Below, piece by piece: positions 23,363-34,974 of a stretch of DNA of 64,000 nt. Origin of the DNA: Prostheceraeus crozeri. Lineage: Eukaryota > Platyhelminthes > Polycladida > Euryleptidae. The DNA lies in assembly GCA_907163375.1 (NCBI GenBank), contig CAJQUW010006771.1, forward strand, positions 62,001 to 126,000, read 5' to 3'. The number at the start of each line of letters is the position of its first letter. The stretch's first letter is position 1. Made by a program: the position numbers and the translations under genes. The notes under the pieces were generated by a model that saw only the letters and a program-made list of their open reading frames with translations, did no database searches and was not told the origin of the DNA.

Positions 23363-24770
23363 TAGTTTTAGACTGAAAAGTCCTGCTACAAATCAAGCTG
23401 TGGTAATGAAGACGAAAGCAAGATCAAATCTACTTGAAAGTCTTGACTAACATAACATTGTGAACCCACTGGGTTGTTTTCAATCAATTCGATTTGATCT
23501 GTATTCACTAAATGTCATTTGCTTAGCACATGGTTTCAGGAACTATGTGAAATTCGGTGAAATCCGTTCACTTTGCAGTCGTTATCAATCTATTGCCACA
23601 TGAAGAATTTCTTGCGTTCATTCAGTTTGCAAAACACAATGCAGAAAAGTGATTCAACGAAGAGAGCGGTGATCTGGTTTCTCTGGAAGCAAGGGAAACG
23701 GACTGCTGAGATTCACAGTGAGATGCAACCCGTTTTCGGAGAAGAAACTCCTTCCAAAATGACCATCAGCCGCTGGATGGAGAAGTTTGATGGTGGATGT
23801 GAGGAAGTCAGTGATGCTCCAAGATGCGGCAGACCCGTGACCACGACAACATCGCAGAACATTCAGCGTGTACAAGCCGCCATTGATAAAGACAGGAGAC
23901 TGACCGTCCGAGAGCTCGAGGACTTACTGAGAATTCCCCATACCACCATTCATGACATTTTGAAGGCACATCTTTGAATGGCACGAGTCTCAGCTTGATG
24001 GGTGCCGAAACTGCTTACCGAAGACCAGAAAAAGATTAGAGTTCAAGTTTGCAAGCAATTGCTTCGACGTTTCCGAGACGATCCAAGTTTCCTGGACCGG
24101 TTGATAACAGTTGACGAATCCTGGTTCCATCACTATGAGCCGGAGTCAAAAGCAGCAAGCACGCAATGGAAGCGACCTGATGAGCCAACGCCCACCAAAG
24201 CACGTTCCATACCTTCTGCGGGGAAGAGAATGGCCACTGTCTTCTGGGACAAGAAGGGAATCCTGGTGATTAGATGGCTTCCAGAGAAACACACAATCAA
24301 CAGTGATTACTACGTTGATCTGTTGACAGAACTCCGTAGGGTTATCAAAACTGAGCGCAGGGGACTGCTTTCACATGGAGCAATCCTTCAACAGGATAAT
24401 GCCAGGCCCCACACAAGTCATCAGACCTTATCTGTTATCGAAAAACTTGGCTTCGAACTGCTTCCTCACCCGCCCCATAGCCCAGATCTTGCTCCATGCG
24501 ACTACTGGCTCTTCGGACCTATGAAAAAATACCTGGGCGGCAAACATTTTCAAACCATTCAAGGCCTATCTGGTGCAATTAGTCAGTGGGTGAGACAAAC
24601 TGATGTTCAGTACTTCGCTGACGGGATTCAGAAGCTTCCAGAACGTTGGCAGAAGTGCATCAGTGTACAGGGAGAGTGGTTTTGAAAAGATGGACTTTGA
24701 ATAGTTCCATAAAATTTTGTTGAATAAAAGTCTATATACTTCGTAACAGGACTTTTCGGACAACCCTCGT
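23363..24770 (+). mobile_element. mariner element, full length, recently inactivated
   Basis: The right terminus (complement) reads CGAGGGTTGTCCGAAAAGTC followed by CTGTTACGA, and the left terminus near 23363-23393 matches over GAAAAGTCCTG.TAC but is degenerate in its outer dozen bases. TA dinucleotides lie at both edges, as expected for mariner insertion. The transposase frame fills most of the 1.4 kb. It is nested inside the hAT-like element at 23252-25494 and is therefore younger than it. Confidence 0.82.
23639..24685 (+). pseudogene. mariner transposase (D,D34D) with two in-frame TGA codons
   Basis: A cut-and-paste transposase of the IS630-Tc1-mariner superfamily. From ATG 23639 to stop 24685 the frame is 348 codons, the usual mariner length. 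The N-terminal half has two helix-turn-helix segments (AVIWFLWKQGKRTAEIH... and RELEDLLRIPHTTIHDIL). The catalytic triad is intact: VDESW (first Asp), QQDNARPH (second Asp) and HSPDLAPCDYWLF, with exactly 34 residues between the second and third Asp. The linker WVPKLLTEDQKK is also present. Two TGA codons at about 23975-23977 and 23996-23998 interrupt the frame. Family comparison suggests the first replaces Gly and the second Arg (a CGA to TGA change). No frameshift is present, so inactivation looks recent. Confidence 0.9.
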
Positions 24771-25189
24771 AGATATAGAGATGACCAATGCTTGCAGAAT
24801 GACGCAATATTGGTCTTCTCAGCAGCGCCATAGAGTCTGAGGACAGTTCCAATGCATGTATTGCCTACAGATATTAATGTTGCGGGGCGTCAGGATTGGC
24901 TCGTCTGTCGCCTACCTTTCATTGCCAGCCAACCGTTGCGTTGGTACAGCGTTCTTCTCCATGTTGAAGAAGATACTATGCAAAGACAGACTTTTTGAAA
25001 CATAAAAATGAAGTAAATTACATTGCTGGTTTGTACAAAAAGCTGCAAATGTGTATACTGCGGTAAAAGTTTGAAATAAATCGTTTTATTTGTCTTAAAT
25101 TGAACTTTTTAACTCTGTGCCTGAAATTGGAAACAAAATTTTTGCTATATTTTAAGATTTTTAAATCTTGTCAAACTACAGTTTAAGAC

Positions 25190-25478
25190 TTTTCGGTCAT
25201 ATTTTGATCACATTTTGAGTTTTTTAGGTCATAATGGTCTAAGGCTTTTTAAGGTCATTTAAAGTCATTTTAGGGCTAAAGCTTTTTTAAGGTCATAATT
25301 GATTATGTTTAAAGCTGTTTTAGGTCATATTTGGTTATATTCCAAACTTTTTTTGGTCATAATTGGTTATATCTAAAGCTTTTCTAAGGTCATAATTGGT
25401 TATGTTTAAAGCTGTTTTAGGTCATATTTGGTTATATTGTAAGCCTTGTTAGATCATATTTCTTCGATTTTTAGGTTA
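25190..25478. repeat. 31-35 bp minisatellite at the right end of the hAT-like element
   Basis: About eight imperfect tandem units of the type TTTTAGGTCATAATTGGTTA followed by TRTTTAAAGCTG, with unit length varying from 31 to 35 bases. It forms the right subterminal zone of the element at 23252-25494; the same TCATATTTT word is repeated in inverse orientation at the left end. Confidence 0.8.
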
Positions 25479-25502
25479 TAGAAAAATTGCCCAACTGATA
25501 AG

Positions 25503-27900
25503 TGAACAGCTCGGAAAGACAGGTATAACAGTGGTTCAAAATATGGTTTATTTAAGCATGACATTTAACATAACACCTTGTATAATATCATTCTTAGATT
25601 CATGTGCAGAGCTGATCATAAAAAACGGACGATCTTAATTATGCGTTGCTTTTTGAATTATACATGTTTTAACGCATTCAAGTTCATGATAAGTCGCGCT
25701 TTTTTAAAAACCATAGATAGAGGAAACAATTTCAATCACACTTCATCTGAACTTAGATACAAAGGAATACAAGTTCGTATTCAGACATTCAAGTTCCAAA
25801 TAAAGCAAACAATTTCGATAGCATCGAATTTCTATGGAATGATTGATAGTGCGAGAGCTCCGGACTTTTTCTTCCTAAATTCGCGCACGAGCTTCTTATT
25901 ATTTAAATCTAAAATCCAATATTTGCAAGAAATTGATAGATTGATCCTCAGGAAAGTCTCTAGGATCGCTCACAATCAAGAGCAACGATTGAAATTTTGT
26001 TGGATAAATTTTCTAGACTGATGAAACTCCGTGATTTTTCAGATTGCTTACTAACTTGTCTATTCAATGGAATAAGACCGAGCTGAAGCAATTCAGGAAA
26101 CCAGATGAATGGCAGCAGTTAGTTTTCTTTGCATGTGAAAGGCTAATACAGATCGCAATTTCTAGACATCTGTAGTCGAAAAAACATCGGAAGGCAACAA
26201 ATTTTTGAAATTTTAAGACGCCTTGTTCCTTGTTTGTCTTACTGTAATAGTTCGACTAAGAATATTTCATGAATAAGATAACATGAACCGCATCTATAGG
26301 CCTATTCATTGTGGAGCGAAATTCTAAAAATTCCATCGCTCACAACCGGATAATAAGGATAGTGACTGGATTCAGTTATATAATAAGCTTAGCTTACATT
26401 AGGCCATGAATCCTTACCTGCACATCCATCGACTGCGTATGAATTCGCAGATTAAGCCATAATTGTACATGCCCGTGCACGCAGGCGAATGCTCGATGCA
26501 CGCAAAAATTGAGATGCTCGCAGCAGGCCCCACCTCTGATCATCAGTCGCATGAGTTTTTGGTCACATGTTGATACCTCTTAAGCATGCTTCACTGCGTA
26601 ATAAACCACACTGCGCCTGTAAATGCGAGTACATAAGGTAAGCTACGCCGAAGAAATCCAACCATATGAATATAGGTGACTTTTACACGCCAATTGTTTT
26701 CAAGTTTTCTGGTTGCATTTTATTTGTATGCTAACTAAAGTTTAACTACTTGGTAATTTTATATTGTACGCTATATAGGAGGACATATGCACTGTACTTA
26801 CAAACTGATATTTTTTAATGAAACATGGTCATATTGCCATAACCTAATAGCACAAAAGAAAAAACTTAGCTAGGTTTATTCAATTTTTACTATTCATGTA
26901 AATGTAGATTTTAGAAAATAGAAAATATGTTGAAATATAATTCATAGATAGTAAACAAATTAGTTGTGTATAATGCTGCTGTGTGCATTTGAATGTCCAA
27001 TTATGTCATATCATGCAAGGAAATGAGACTGCATAATACAGCAATCCTTATATACTCGGTAGGCCTATGTTTGAAAGCATGGAATTTTAAACACTCCTGT
27101 CTTTCAAAATTGGTGGCCGCGAGCCCTCTCGCGGGGCACTACTTGTGGCCCTTCATCCCAACTTTGGTTGCCCAGCAATGGATTATTGACTTGGACTAAT
27201 CGTCAACTTAGTTGATCATAATCAAATGACATTCAATTTTCAACTTATTCAACCCACGGTTGAAAGCGAGGACAAAGTTGAAGATCAGCATAACTTTTCA
27301 TTAAATCAAAAAAACATTTCATTGCTTTTTTATTACCACGTACAGTCATTATTTTGATTAATTAGTTTAAATGAAAAAGAAGTGTCAAGTTGCTAACAAC
27401 GTGGACCTAGGTCACATTTTCAACACCCAAAGGTCACTGACTTTATATCATTGACTCAATCACTTTTGTGATGGTGAGTCCAACTCTTCAATGAAAACCG
27501 AAACTTCAAAACATTGGAGATGTCTTCCAGATCTACTTGTCTGATAAGAGTGATGAGATGCTCAAGATTTCATGACCTTTTGACTTGTCAAGTGAATTGG
27601 CGTGTTAACACGTGTCAATTAATAAGAAGTACATCAAAGTCACGCCACTGCACACCTGCACGAGAAATTTATCGCACATTCAAAAAATTGGATCATGAGA
27701 TAAACAGTCAAAACTCGTACAAGAAACAATGCTCAAACATCAGATAAATGCTCTCAGGATCGTTCTGCTATCATGACTTCAGATTTATTGTCTCAACCAA
27801 CTTTTTCTACAGCATCTATCATGATTTTTTCATAAATAACTGAGAGTATTTGGCAATGATTAATTCAAGTAATCATTCATTTCAATTACATTCATCATTA
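25503..27900. other. gene-free stretch
   Basis: The 147-codon plus-strand frame at about 25.6-26.0 kb has no motif, begins with a hydrophobic, Phe-rich stretch typical of AT-rich chance frames, and lacks splice context. Nothing else is supported. Confidence 0.45.
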
Positions 27901-27901
27901 T

Positions 27902-28106
27902 CAGCTTTTATTCAGATTAATTATGTGCATAAACATCATTTTCAGCTTTATTCAGATTAATTATGTGCATAAACATCATTTTCAGCTTTTATTCAGATTA
28001 ATTATGTGCATAAACATCATTTTCAGCTTTTATTCAGATTAATTATGTGCATAAACATCATTTTCAGCTTTTATTCAGATTAATTATGTGCGCAAAAATT
28101 ATTTTC
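27902..28106. repeat. 41-bp minisatellite, five copies
   Basis: Five nearly identical head-to-tail units of CAGCTTTTATTCAGATTAAT + TATGTGCATAAACATCATTTT. The second unit lacks one T; the last degrades at TGTGCGCAAAAATT. It ends about 140 bases before the hAT-like element at 28251. Confidence 0.95.
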
Positions 28107-28250
28107 AATCGAATATTTAAGAATGAAACCGAATTGTATGCAACATTTTTTTCTCCGTAATGCTTTAGTATGTTTTAGAAACATACAAAAGTCGTGAAAT
28201 CAAAAGAAAGCAGTGATAATCGAACCCAGCAGTGAGATGTTAGCGTCTAT

Positions 28251-29337
28251 TAAAGATGTGCATCGGATCAGAGAATGGCCGTAGATCCGATCCAAGTGTA
28301 TAAGGGAAAAATTCGAATCCGATCCGAATGATTTGATAGTAAATCGGATCCAATTCGATCCGAAATGAACCGAATTTTTTTTGATTTCTTCGAATATCTT
28401 TGAATTGAAAGTATTGAATCTCTGCGTGTAGCTTCGGGTTGTGTAGGCCTGTGTACATTTTGACTATAGGCAAACTGTTGGGTGCATTATGTGCCGGTCA
28501 AAATATTTGTCTGGTCTTCAATTTAAGGCTAGACATAGTGCTAATATTTTCTTGGTGAATTATCTTAATAATCATTCGGATTGGTTCCTTTCATGTATAT
28601 GGGCTCGAATGATAGTACACGTGCTTCAACATTTTTGCATGGCCTGGTTAGCCGAATGGTTTTATGATTTATGAAATGTCTTTATTTGAAGGAAATATTG
28701 CGCTGCAATAGAACAGCCTACCTGAATATGGATAGCTTGCATAATGCAGATGCATAACAAATGGAATAACATCAGATAACGGCATCATAAATGTCTCCAT
28801 TCAAATAACCATACTTTCTTTTGAATAGAAACAAATTGTGGAAGGTTCTATAAGGCTTACCTCGAGATACCATTGCGCTAATGATGAGACAAGCTGATTT
28901 CGGCCTGGTCTCCAGCTGATCTCAAGTTGACAAGCTAAAGTCTATTTCTTAGATTATAGTTTTATTCCGTCTGTGACATTATCTGCATAGCATCACATTC
29001 ATATCTGACAACCGAGTCAGCGTACGCGTATCTCTCTTATGATGTACTAAGTCGACAGGAAATAGATGTTTCTAATTCCGATTTTCGACCCCGAAGAACG
29101 GTTTTTGAAATATAGAAAAGTGCAGCGTGTTATGTTTTTAATGTAATTAAAAGTAATTTGCTGAGTTGCATTGAAGACACAAAATCTGTATGCATTTTCA
29201 TAATTTCGGATTAATTCGGATTTTTCTTGACCGATCCTGTCCAGTCCGATCCGAAATTTATTTTCGCAATCCGAATCCGATCTGATCGGATTGGACCGGA
29301 TTCGAACTCGGACTCGGATCGGATTCGCACACCTTTT
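28251..29337. mobile_element. hAT-like non-autonomous element, GGATCCGAT-rich ends
   Basis: Ends are TAAAGATGTGCATCGGATC (left) and the complement of AAAAGGTGTGCGAATCCGAT (right). Flanks GCGTCTAT (28243-28250) and GCATCTAT (29338-29345) match at 7 of 8 bases, consistent with an aged 8-bp target duplication. Both ends (28255-28380 and 29205-29335) are dense arrays of CGGATCCGAT/ATCGGATTCG words in both orientations. The AT-rich interior has no transposase frame. Confidence 0.8.
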
Positions 29338-29345
29338 GCATCTAT

Positions 29346-30315
29346 ACATGGTGGTCGGACGGGATAAAAAGTGCTTGAAAGGAGAAAAAAGTGACTTGAA
29401 ATAGGTAAAACAAATGACCTCAACTGCATCTCAGAGTGTCAAATACCCCTAGGATGCCCATAGGATTGCTGATAATCCTCATTCAGTCCAATGAGAAAAG
29501 CAATATTTTGTTATAGTATTTGATATCCACATTCTGTATAGTAGATATTTAATTGTAGATCATTCCCACACCGGATTCTGAGGACGCATGAAAACTTTCG
29601 AATTTGATTACGAGTACATGAACATGTTGTGATGTACCTAATAGCCATTCTTCAAGTTCACAGCAAGGTAATACTTACAATTGCTTTCGTCAGCAAGTGC
29701 AAATTTGATGAACAGCAGTCCAGCACGTCTTAAAATTCAGCAACATGTTGCGAAAGAACTGACTGGCTTATCGCAGGAAAAAATCAATTTGATTACAATC
29801 AACAAAAAGAACAAGTTCGGTTGATGTGTGCATGAAGCTACCCCTATCCGAAGTTGATTATAGAATTGAAATTGACTCAAGGTGGCGGCACAGTCGCGGA
29901 GGCGGCAGCAAATTCGGGGCATGAATCACTAATTGAAAGCTTAGAATTACACATTTGAGTGATTCTATCCCTATGATGCAGCTATTCACAAGCATGTCTA
30001 AGCGAAGACGTATGAGATTTTTGTACCACTTCTATGCATTTCATGAGGCTTCATTGATGTCAATTTATATGCCTACATGTGTAACTATAAACAAAAATGA
30101 TGAGCAGTCATGAACTGTGTCAAAGAAAGAAAAACTGTGCATTTTGTTCTCCTCGTACAACTCAGTGTTGTGCTTGCAGTGATGACATGACAGCTATTTG
30201 GTTGAATTCCACTGCAACAGGCAACATTTGTGGGGTGCTATTTGCATGTTCCTCACCAGTTTTGCCCATATTTGTCACAGTTACACATTTGTCAGCATAG
30301 CTTTCACCAAACATA
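29346..30315. other. gene-free stretch
   Basis: No open frame longer than about 70 codons and no recognisable motif. Confidence 0.5.
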
Positions 30316-31610
30316 GTCTGTATCACAAAAAACGAGCGGAAAAAATCTATTCTCTTGTATGCGCTTCTATGCATATGTAGAAATATATGCTTTTACTTCT
30401 TTTCATCTACTTAGTAAATTTGAATAAATAATTTGAATTTGTGATATGGATCAATAATTTTTTTCCATGTGAGTCATGCAATTTTGGAGTGCCTGCTTTA
30501 TTCTATGCGCTGTAAAGTATGGCAGGTGCGCGTCAAGAAATTGTTTGATATCGTCATGTGAATCAAAACTGTCACGAAGTGGTTCGAGACGCGGAAACAG
30601 GTAGCGATCACACAGATTGTTGTCTGGTGAATATGGTGGTTGTCTCAAGAGTCGAATATTATTCTTTGAAATGTGTTGAGTAGTTGCAATGGCGGTATGG
30701 GGTCTCGCGTTGTCATGTTGCAACCGCATATTTTCTGCTAGGCATAAAATTATTTCCGGTTGTCGTTTTGAAAAATTTACACGACTGCCAAGAAACTGGA
30801 TGTATCTGCATGCATTGATGGATCGACTGACGGGTTGTATTTCAAAATAAAGAAAACTTTTCTGTGAAACATCTATAATAACAAGGTGTTTTTTCTCCTG
30901 GCGGATCTCAAAGCCGTCAGTCTTTTTTCATCGTCACCACCTGCACTTATCCAACTACTAATTGTATTTCTAGGTTTCAATTTTCGAAGATAGAAGAACT
31001 TTTCATCAACAGTTACCAAATTCAGATTTGTTTACATGGTTGAAAATGATTCTAGTAGATCTTCCAACGCTCAACACGAACAGCCTTGTTGTACTCTGCC
31101 TGACAGAGTGTGAGGAATCCATCGTGTGTGACACCACTCTTTACCAAGATCTTCGTTTGAAATTCTCTCCACCATAGTATGGGATATTTGCAAGACGCTT
31201 GCGATATATCTTAGTGTCATGTAGTTATCCTCATTGATTAGTTGTTCAACGGCTTGGACATTTTCAGTTCTTGCTTGACTTTTCTTTTCACCACTATCTG
31301 GTTGCGCTCAAAGGTGTTTTGACTGCCATCTCGAAATTCTTGGCAAATAGTGCGAATCCGTACAGCACTCAAGCAATTATCAGGCCAAGGCTCTTGAATG
31401 ATGTTATGAATTTGTGTGGCGATCATATTGCATCGACGAAAAATTCGTTGATTTCAAGTAAATGACTGAACGTAGCAGTAGAGGATAAAGGCATAAAGAA
31501 ATGGAGATCATAGATGTATATAAAGAGCATATACACGTATTTGCAGCACAAGCATAGAAGAGCAATCAAGTAGAATAAAATTTTTTCCGCTCGTTTTTTG
31601 TGATACAGAC
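30316..31610 (-). mobile_element. decayed mariner element, 1.3 kb
   Basis: The TIRs are about 31 bases, starting GTCTGTATCACAAAAAACGA with GCGGAAAAAAT following on both ends, and are nearly identical. TA dinucleotides flank the element at 30314-30315 and 31611-31612. The length of 1,295 bp is standard for mariner. The transposase runs on the minus strand. Confidence 0.9.
30451..31440 (-). pseudogene. mariner transposase remnant (D,D34D)
   Basis: Pieces of one transposase appear in order on the minus strand in shifting frames. The N-terminal segment has RTICQEFRDGSQNTFER (about 31.36-31.30 kb). The second helix-turn-helix follows (QAVEQLINEDNYMTLRYIAS, SVLQISHTMVERI) after a frameshift. The first catalytic Asp is in a TVDEKFFYL segment near 31.0 kb, and the open C-terminal part (30729-30451) has LQHDNARPHTA and YSPDNNLCDRYLF, again with 34 residues between the Asps. 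Several stops and frameshifts lie in the middle, so this copy is long dead. The divergent motif residues show it is a different mariner lineage from the copy at 23.6 kb. Confidence 0.85.
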
Positions 31611-31612
31611 TA

Positions 31613-33500
31613 TACTATCAAGAGCTGCCGTCCTCTTCATCAGTCAGAAACATGATTAGCACTACCATTTCCAAACAACAAAAATTCGCATTATTTAGAA
31701 AAATGTTTTTTTAATTTTGTTCGACTTTACCTGTAGTGGAATAATGAAATGTTCCAGAAAAAAGAAACCTCTAACAGTCAAGAAATACTGCATCACTAGC
31801 AGATTATCACACATTTTCTAAGAAATGACGATCATATCATTAAACTGTTCTCGATGTATTATTGATGAAATCGATTACTACGAGATTACACAAAGCAAGA
31901 CTGTTATACTGATGATCTTTTAGCAGTTAAAGGTAAAACATATATTTTTTCATGCGCCCGCCCCCCCCCCAAAGCCACGCGCTCCCCTCCGACAACTGTC
32001 GAAGTGTTGCATAATTACATATAATGTGTGCATGTATAATAGATTGGGTAGCTAAATTGAAAAAAATCATAATTTGGTTAGTTCTTAGTGACACTTGTGC
32101 TATTCTTCTTTTCCTCTAATACCGGCTTACATTTTTTATCAATTTGAAATTGCAGTCAGTCAATATTCTGAATGGTTCACAGTTTTTGGATCTACTTCGG
32201 AGAAACATAAGCATTAATTGAATTTTTTTGAATTTTCAAAAATTGACCGCGAATTTTGTGAACTTCTTAATTGATTTACTAAATTTATTTAACAAGATGG
32301 AGCAGATTTTATTACAATTTAAAAGTTGGTTCGCAGCTTCGGGGATAGTTTGGTAAAGTTATGGCTGGTTTTGAGCTTTGACCCCTTCCCATTTTATAGT
32401 TTACAATACATTTCACAAGATACTTTATCAATTTGTCGATATCTTGAATACTGTAAGATGTGCCTTTTTCTATCCTTGACAGCCTTGAAACTGTGAATCG
32501 GAAGTGCAACAAATTGCACAGTAAATAAGACAAATGGCACATATATAAATGTCGAAATCACGGTTGATCATCTTTAGTAATTTCCTATGGGAAAACTTAT
32601 TTCCCCAGATTCATTGTTTTACATCATATTTTATCGATTCCGATTCAACGTAGAGGAAGTCTCAGTTGCAAGGACGGACCAAATTGCCATTGATGAATAT
32701 TCGCAATTGAAATTTCTTCTATTTTGAGATGTTAAAATATGAAATTATAAAAATTGAGTTGAGAAAAAACTGCACCCGTCTTCTTTCACCATATTTCAAA
32801 TTTTAGGAAATTTGTTGACGAGCTAGCATTCATAGAGATTTTGTCCTTATTTCTCAATTACAATGCTCACTTTGAATGCTTTCTCACTTTGCATTACTTT
32901 GTTTGCTTTGAATGAAAACCCTGTTACCTTAAAGCAACTCTGTGTTTGCTTTCAACTATATGACCATATCAAACCCGCTGATGTGAAATCCGATTAGCAA
33001 GTCCAGGTATGACGTCAGTCCAGTGTTACAAAATGTCATAGAAGCGTGTTTACTACATTTCTTGACTACTAAAGCGTAGCTAGACAACAAACAACAAGAA
33101 ATATTTTTGCACTGTAATAAGCAAGCAAACAGGTTAAAGCCTAACAGAATTCGAGATTAATATAATACAGCTATAATAGCTTTGCAGTCTTGGTAAGTAC
33201 GTGTACAGTGCACTACTGCATGTATGAACTCTAGGACATCGTAAGTTAAATATTTAGCTGCAGCCGTGGTTGAAATATCGGAACAGGGATGAATATCCTC
33301 ACCCAATGCCAGGAATTATCAGCAAGGCGATTTCGCATCTTTAATATCAACACAACTTCCTGTTCAATGAGCCGACATACCCGCAGCAAAATTGAGATAT
33401 GCATACGCAATTAACACATGTACATTAAGTGAATTTTTCAAATTAAAGAAGTGAATTCTTAAGGTGAAATAAATTTAAATCAGCAATAATGTTACTCAAT
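31613..33500. other. gene-free stretch
   Basis: No coding signal recognised. A C-rich run lies near 31960-31970. Confidence 0.5.
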
Positions 33501-33508
33501 TTTCAGTG

Positions 33509-33765
33509 AGACCGGTTTCGGCCTGTTGGATCTCATCATTCGTGAGAATGTCCAAACCAATAACGTTGATACTAGACGACGTGCAAGTATGCCCTCTAAC
33601 CACAAGAACAACGGATCTGTCCTCCTGCCTTATTCGCCACGCTCTCAACATTTGGTCCGATGGCCATGAGGTCAGAGGGCATGCATGCACGTCCTCTGGC
33701 TCCAACGTCGTTGGTTCGTGGCCTACGACTGATGAGACCCAACCAGGCCGAATCGCGTGGTGGCA
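33509..33765. repeat. imperfect palindrome of about 95-bp arms
   Basis: Left arm about 33509-33604 (TTCGGCCTGTTGGATCTCAT outermost, GACGTGCAAGTATGCCCTCT innermost) pairs with right arm about 33664-33765 (complement: TTCGGCCTGGTTGGGTCTCA... GACGTGCATGCATGCCCTCT). The middle of the arms has diverged. The roughly 60-base loop is unrelated. Probably a short foldback MITE; no clear target duplication. Confidence 0.7.
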
Positions 33766-34396
33766 TACATGAGATGAGAATTATTTATCGATCAGGCAGC
33801 AGATGCGGCAAAGTAAAGAAGATTTTTAATTTTGTTTGTTTTCAAAACTCAGTATTCGTCTATTGATTGCTTCAGTACTATTGGTGCACAAGCATAGACA
33901 AGATGTCAGTAGTGTGTTGAAAATTGTATTTAATGAATAGCGGAGAAAATGTGCTTAAAAGCGGAAGGATCAGGTCATCTCTACAGATAAAAATTTTTTT
34001 AGACTTAGAATGATCAGTGAAGCGTTCCCACCACTATCGATCTCGCTGATTACAAAAGATCCATGGGTAATAATAAATAGTTAATTAATCAATTTTTAGA
34101 AAATTTAGAATTGTGTAATTGTTGTGTTTTCATGCATTGATGATTGAATTCTCTTTATTTTTTTATACTAACTAAACTTACACATACTTCTGATACTCAC
34201 TCATGATACTCGTATATCAGAATAATGGGCACTTTATTTCAAAACAGACATTATTACATTTTGCAAAGCAACTGTAAACTCAATAGTTTCAAATGTATAA
34301 TGGTGAATGGACTTGTGAAGCTTTTCGAATCAAAATCAAATTCGAGAATCGATTCCGAGAATCAGAAATTTCCCGATTCTCGAAGCCAAAATGACT

Positions 34397-34401
<5 letters not shown>

Positions 34402-34428
<27 letters not shown>
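34402..34428. repeat. poly(T) tract
   Basis: Uninterrupted T run of about 27 bases, preceded by GATTC/GAATC words. On the minus strand it is poly(A), which could mark a retroposed 3' end, but no element body was recognised next to it. Confidence 0.8.
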
Positions 34429-34974
34429 GGATTTACCCGACACTTCTGTTTTTTTTGATGTTGCAATAAGCTTGTGATGCTGTGAAGCCACTGAAGAGAT
34501 GAAGATGTTCTTTTGATGTAAACAAAGTTAGTCGAGGGTTCGTGCAAACAGTTTTCAGTCGCGACTGCAAACTAGGGTTCCTGAAAATTTTTAACTCTAG
34601 CAGGGATCCCAAGCTTTCGAGTTTTTCAGTTTCCAAGCCCTGGCTAAACATATGCAAGAAATACTTTAGATTATAGTGGTCACTCTTCTACAATCCTTTA
34701 TACTTACATGACTTTGAGTGACGAATTTAGAAATCTACATATTTTAGCCTGTAAAATCTGTTCTGAATTAAGTTTAATAAATTAGATAAAGATGGCAGTC
34801 ACGGATAGCGATAACATGGGAAGTTGAAAATACATTATTCACTTTTTGTAAAAATTCTATTGTTGCATTTTAAAAATTAAGATAGAAATAATAGAATCTA
34901 CTGATTTTTAGTTCTTTGAAAATTAGTGATTTTCTTGACTCTGCATTTAAAAGGAGCGATTGATTGAGGCCACC

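Larger units (their letters stand above)
23252..25494. mobile_element. hAT-like element with GTCATATTTT words, split by a mariner
   Basis: Left end AAGGGCAATTTTTTTATGAC and right end (complement) TTGGGCAATTTTTCTATAAC match over GGGCAATTTTT and beyond, though the outermost two bases differ. An exact 8-bp direct repeat, CTGATAAG, flanks it at 23244-23251 and 25495-25502. Both ends are packed with TCATATTTT/GGTCATAATTGGTTAT words. The mariner at about 23363-24770 lies inside, so without it the host element is only about 0.85 kb. It has no transposase of its own. hAT-like status rests on the 8-bp duplication and end architecture. Confidence 0.78.

Noticed and set aside
23975..23998. TGA codons in the mariner read as sense (alternative code)
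   Set aside because: Other genes here use TGA as stop (the NHLH exon ends in TGA), and one mariner stop is a simple CGA to TGA change.
25578..26021. 147-codon open frame on the plus strand
   Set aside because: No motif, composition typical of AT-rich chance frames, and no splice context; the longest unexplained frame but unsupported.
27902..28106. CRISPR array
   Set aside because: Units are contiguous 41-bp tandem repeats without unique spacers, in animal DNA.
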